From an uncultured Verrucomicrobiota bacterium (GTDB lineage Bacteria; Verrucomicrobiota; Verrucomicrobiia; Limisphaerales; UBA1096): a stretch of DNA of 6,744 bases. A program made the translations under genes and the position numbers. Positions within the stretch are counted from its first letter, which is position 1; the number at the start of each line of letters is the position of its first letter. Below the pieces are notes generated by a model. The model was given only the letters and a program-made list of their open reading frames with translations. It was not told the origin of the DNA and made no database searches. Below, piece by piece: positions 5,151-6,744 of this stretch. The stretch covers positions 1-6,744 of the forward strand of contig CAJWPV010000078.1 in the NCBI GenBank assembly GCA_913045395.1, given 5' to 3'.

Positions 5151-6744
5151 AGCCGACTTGGTTGGCCTCGAGCCAATCCAGTGCCTGGCCAAGTGCCTCG
5201 TCCGGGCTGCACAGGATCATCTCCCCCACCCGTGGCTTGATCTCGACACTGCCCTTGGCCAACGAACGCTCGCCGATGCCGATGCGCAGCGGGAAGCCGG
5301 CCAACTCCGAGTCCTTGAACTTGATACCCGGCCGCGCCGGGCGATCATCGAGGATCACGTCCACTCCCTTGGCCTGCAACTCGTCGTAAAGGCGGTTGGC
5401 CAGTTTCATCACTTTCGACTCCGGCTCGACGTCCAGCGCGGTGATGCAAACCTCGTACGGCGCAACCGACGTTGGCCATATGACGCCGCTCTCGTCGTGG
5501 CACTGCTCGATCACCGCCTGCAGCGTGCGCGTCACGCCGATGCCGTAGCAGCCCATAATGCTCGGAAGACTTTTGCCGTTTTCGTCGAGGAATGTCGCGC
5601 CGAGCGCTTCACTGTATTTGGTTCCGAGCTTGAACACATGCCCGACCTCGATGGCGCGGCGAATCTTGAGTGGCTGGCCGGTCTCGACGCACAACTCGCA
5701 GGCCTGAACCTTGCGCAGATTTGCCCACTCGCTGACCATGATATCGCGCTCGACGTTGACGTTGCGCAAGTGGTGGTCATCGTCGTTCGCGCCGGTGACC
5801 ATGCCGGAACCGCCGCGCAAAACCTCGTCGGCATAGACCGGGATGCCCTCGATACCGACCGCGCCCAGGCTTCCCGGTTGCGCGCCAAGCACCTTGACGA
5901 TCTCGGCATCGCCCGCCGTGCGAAAAGTCGCCGTGCCCAGCACGCCGCCAAGCTTGGCCTCCTCAAGCTGGTCGTCACCGCGCAGCAGCACGATCACCGG
6001 CTTGTCTTCGGCGATGTAAACGAGTGTCTTGATTTGACGCTCCGCCGCGACGTCGAAGCTCTTGGCCAGATCCTCGATCGTCTTCACGCCTGGCGTCCCG
6101 AATTTCTCCGCGGCACCGCAGTCGTCCGACGGCGTGGTGGTGGCCGGGCCTTGGCTGGTCGCCTTCTCGATGTTTGCCGCATAGTCGCCACTCTCGCAGT
6201 ACACCACTTCGTTTTCGCCGGTCTCGGCCGGCACCATGAACTCGTGCGAGTGAGCGCCGCCCATGACGCCGGTGTCGGCCTGCACGGGGATGGCACGCAG
6301 GCCGCAGCGCTTAAAAATCCGCGCGTAGGCATCGTACATCCGCTGGTAACTGGCGTTGGCCGACTCGTCGTCGGCATCGAAGCTGTAAGCGTCCTTCATG
6401 ATGAACTCCTTGGCGCGCATAAGGCCGAATCGCGGGCGGATTTCGTCACGGAACTTGGTCTGGATCTGGTAAAAGTTCACCGGCAACTGGCGGTAGGAGT
6501 TGAACTCATCAGCAACGAGCGTCGTGATAACCTCCTCGTGTGTCGGGCCGAGCACCCACTCTTTTTGAGCGCGATCCTTCACGTGAAAGAGAACTTCCTT
6601 CGCCGTCTCGAGCCGGCCGCTCCTGGCCCAAATATCGGGCGGCTGCAGCGCCGGCATGAACACCTCCAGCGCCCCGGCGCGGTTCATCTCCTGGCGAACG
6701 ATGTTCTCGACCTTCCTGAGAGCCCTCAGGCCAAGCGGCAGAAA
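5149..6744 (-). CDS. proS: Prolyl-tRNA synthetase, bacterial type with editing domain (5' end beyond window)
   Basis: ProRS attaches proline to tRNA-Pro in the cytoplasm. The frame stays open to the window edge; 531 residues are visible, beginning FLPLGLRALRKVENIVRQEM, which corresponds to about residue 40-45 of the usual ~570. The ATG at 6687 is therefore internal. In visible numbering, class II motif 1 is NRAGALEVFMPALQP (21-35), GPTHEE is at 67-71, motif 2 is FRDEIRPRFGLMRAKEFIMKDAYSF-like at 98-122, and motif 3 is GCYGIGVTR (398-406). Between motifs 2 and 3 is the INS editing domain (about 223-392), including EVGHVFKLGTKYS, whose His aligns with the editing-site His of E. coli ProRS; it clears mischarged Ala-tRNA-Pro. 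The anticodon-binding domain (about 425-520) has DDRPARPGIKFKDSELAGFP. It converges on the amidase gene and ends in the 5126-5150 inverted repeat. All key motifs are intact. Confidence 0.97.
   Translation of the reverse strand, partial: FLPLGLRALRKVENIVRQEMNRAGALEVFMPALQPPDIWARSGRLETAKEVLFHVKDRAQKEWVLGPTHEEVITTLVADEFNSYRQLPVNFYQIQTKFRDEIRPRFGLMRAKEFIMKDAYSFDADDESANASYQRMYDAYARIFKRCGLRAIPVQADTGVMGGAHSHEFMVPAETGENEVVYCESGDYAANIEKATSQGPATTTPSDDCGAAEKFGTPGVKTIEDLAKSFDVAAERQIKTLVYIAEDKPVIVLLRGDDQLEEAKLGGVLGTATFRTAGDAEIVKVLGAQPGSLGAVGIEGIPVYADEVLRGGSGMVTGANDDDHHLRNVNVERDIMVSEWANLRKVQACELCVETGQPLKIRRAIEVGHVFKLGTKYSEALGATFLDENGKSLPSIMGCYGIGVTRTLQAVIEQCHDESGVIWPTSVAPYEVCITALDVEPESKVMKLANRLYDELQAKGVDVILDDRPARPGIKFKDSELAGFPLRIGIGERSLAKGSVEIKPRVGEMILCSPDEALGQALDWLEANQVG

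Noticed and set aside
1..6744. A novel defence, mobile or biosynthetic system
   Set aside because: All intact genes are recognisable translation or envelope genes. I see no transposase, integrase, toxin, nuclease, CRISPR or RNA-gene signature.

Overview
The window is a stretch of ordinary bacterial housekeeping genes, about 60% GC by eye, from a Gram-negative bacterium. The rpsB-tsf pair, a bacterial-type proS with an editing insertion, and AT-rich gene leaders without clear Shine-Dalgarno sequences make Verrucomicrobiota or a relative my best guess. This is an impression from remembered homologues, and no marker here proves it.

Layout, from the left. Positions 1-357 (minus strand) form one open frame made of two unrelated protein pieces. 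The N-terminus of an SMP-30/gluconolactonase-type protein runs straight into the last ~53 residues of a gammaproteobacterial-looking DnaJ. The DnaJ part is AT-rich (about 36% GC in 1-120), the SMP-30 part about 62% GC. The simplest reading is a chimeric assembly join near 151-165. Next come a YbdG/MscM-type mechanosensitive channel gene (423-1769, minus), an intergenic gap with a rho-independent terminator, and the translation operon rpsB-tsf (3718 down to 1913, minus). A 338-bp divergent region (3719-4056) carries a probable rpsB promoter and a long leader. It is followed by a secreted LysM-amidase gene (4057-4959, plus). A 189-bp convergent gap holds what looks like the tail of a lost gene. 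Last is proS (5149-6744, minus), whose first ~40 codons lie beyond the window.

Functionally, rpsB and tsf supply ribosomal protein S2 and elongation factor Ts, and proS charges tRNA-Pro, so the backbone is translation. The channel protects against hypo-osmotic shock, and the amidase binds and trims peptidoglycan; both are cell-envelope functions but need not be co-regulated with the rest.

I found no defence locus, mobile element, CRISPR array or RNA gene. The notable non-gene signals are the chimeric join at the left end and a strong excess of the palindromic word TGGCCA (about 20 copies by eye, against about 2 expected), which clusters into larger palindromes between genes.
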